DNA of 7,781 nucleotides. It comes from Tannerella sp. (GTDB taxonomy: Bacteria; Bacteroidota; Bacteroidia; Bacteroidales; Tannerellaceae). Position numbers and translations under genes: made by a program. This document shows positions 7,025 to 7,781 of this stretch, piece after piece. Below the pieces are notes generated by a model, which ran no database searches, was not told where the DNA came from, and saw only the letters and a list, made by a program, of their open reading frames with translations. The stretch's first letter is position 1. The number at the start of each line of letters is the position of its first letter. The stretch spans positions 1 through 7,781 of the forward strand of contig JAIRKN010000139.1 of NCBI GenBank assembly GCA_031260095.1. The letters run 5' to 3'.

Positions 7025-7781
7025 TTCACTGCGATAAACCCTATTTCCGAAACGATCTTTTGCCCTTTCTCTGATAATACGTAGTCAATAAATGGCGTTA
7101 CTTTATTTTCCGAAGCGGTTACATAATAGTAATATAACGGGCGTACGACAGGATAACGGCCGCTCTTTGCATTGGCGACTGTGGGTTCTGTGTATGTTTT
7201 ACCGCTGTCATACGAAATATGTACCGCTTTTACTTCTCTATTCAGATAGGCAAGACCTACGTAGCCGATCGCTCCTTTTGTCTGACTGACCGATTGGATG
7301 ATAGCGCCCGTGGCAGGCATACTCATAATCCCGTTCATGTAATTCTTATTTTTCAGTGCGCTTGTCTTGAAAAATTCGTATGTACCGGACGATGTTTCGC
7401 GTGAATACGGGATAATTTTTAAATCCTCTCCCCCGACTTCTTTCCAGTTTGTTATTTTTCCGGTAAAAATACCTTCCAGTTGTTCACGCGTCAGGTTAGA
7501 AGTCTTGTTTGAAGGGTGAACGATGACCGCCAGCGCATCGTAAGCGGCTATGATTTCTTTTACAGACTTACCCTTTTCCTGTAATTTCTGCTTTTCGTCG
7601 AACTTTATTTTACGGGAAAGCTGTGCGATATCCGTCGTTCCTTCCAGTAAAGAAGAGATCCCCACCCCGCTACCTCCTCCCGTAACAGTAACCGTTTCGG
7701 AAGGGTTTGTTTTCATAAAACTCTCCGCCTCTTTCTGCGACAAAGGCAACATAGTATCCGATCCTTTTATCTTTTGACCCG
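7021..7781 (-). CDS. pstS: Phosphate-binding periplasmic protein PstS (N-terminus outside window)
   Basis: PstS captures phosphate in the periplasm and delivers it to PstC-PstA. The gene runs off the right edge. The Met codon at 7750-7752 is internal, because the same frame continues upstream as GQKIKGSDT before MLPLSQKEAESF. GSDT is the first phosphate-binding segment of this PstS class. Other binding segments follow, numbered from that internal Met: TGGGSGVG (24-31), a Ser-Arg pair in LSRKIK (46-47), YDALAVIV with Asp72, and R118-E-T-S-S-G-T124. The C-terminus KGQKIVSEIGFIAVK is typical of the family's final helix and strand. The signal peptide, expected to be of lipoprotein or Sec type, and any upstream promoter with a PhoB site lie outside the window. 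The TGA stop overlaps the pstC start by 4 bases. Confidence 0.96.
   Translation of the reverse strand, partial: GQKIKGSDTMLPLSQKEAESFMKTNPSETVTVTGGGSGVGISSLLEGTTDIAQLSRKIKFDEKQKLQEKGKSVKEIIAAYDALAVIVHPSNKTSNLTREQLEGIFTGKITNWKEVGGEDLKIIPYSRETSSGTYEFFKTSALKNKNYMNGIMSMPATGAIIQSVSQTKGAIGYVGLAYLNREVKAVHISYDSGKTYTEPTVANAKSGRYPVVRPLYYYYVTASENKVTPFIDYVLSEKGQKIVSEIGFIAVK
7429..7447. repeat. 19-base exact repeat, copy in pstS (partner at 6770-6788)
   Basis: This is the second copy of TCCCCCGACTTCTTTCCAG. It encodes WKEVGG at residues 103-108 counted from the internal Met of PstS, just before the strand leading to the RETSSGT binding loop. The copies start 659 bases apart in direct orientation. Confidence 0.9.

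Noticed and set aside
7750..7752. ATG at 7750-7752 as the pstS start
   Set aside because: The same frame continues upstream as GSDT, part of the phosphate-binding site, so this Met is internal and the true start with its signal peptide is outside the window.

Overview
The window looks like chromosomal DNA from a member of the Bacteroidales (Bacteroides/Parabacteroides-like). The gene content and protein style fit that group. Start codons are preceded by A-rich leaders or tight overlaps rather than clear Shine-Dalgarno sequences, and one intergenic gap carries a Bacteroidetes-type -7 box (TAnnTTTG). This assignment is an inference; there is no rRNA or other marker gene in the window.

Layout: positions 1-1035 (+ strand) hold the C-terminal part of a large secreted glycoside hydrolase of the GH2 type, whose start lies outside the window. 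Everything from 1043 to the right edge lies on the minus strand and forms one compact phosphate-uptake and phosphate-signalling cluster. In transcription order (right to left) it is pstS (5' end cut off by the window edge), pstC, pstA, pstB, phoU, a PhoB-type response regulator, and a PhoR-like membrane histidine kinase. Gaps within the cluster are -4, 4, 2, 16, 53 and 24 bases. The whole set could be one transcript, with the 53-base gap before the regulator as the only place for a secondary promoter. The hydrolase and kinase genes converge with only 7 bases between their stop codons. No stretch over 300 bases lacks a gene.

How the genes work together: PstS binds phosphate in the periplasm, PstC and PstA form the membrane channel, and PstB supplies ATP hydrolysis. 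PhoU links the transporter to the two-component system, which by family knowledge switches on phosphate-starvation genes, probably including this cluster.

The most unusual feature is in PstC. It is about 80 residues longer than the classical E. coli protein. The extra segment, in the periplasmic loop after the first membrane helix, is recognisably related to the neighbouring PstS (16 of 36 residues identical in an ungapped stretch, including a shared WKEVGG), but it lacks the PstS R-x-x-S-S-G-T phosphate-binding motif. The rest of the window is an ordinary, intact Pst-Pho locus. I see no mobile element, CRISPR array or RNA gene.
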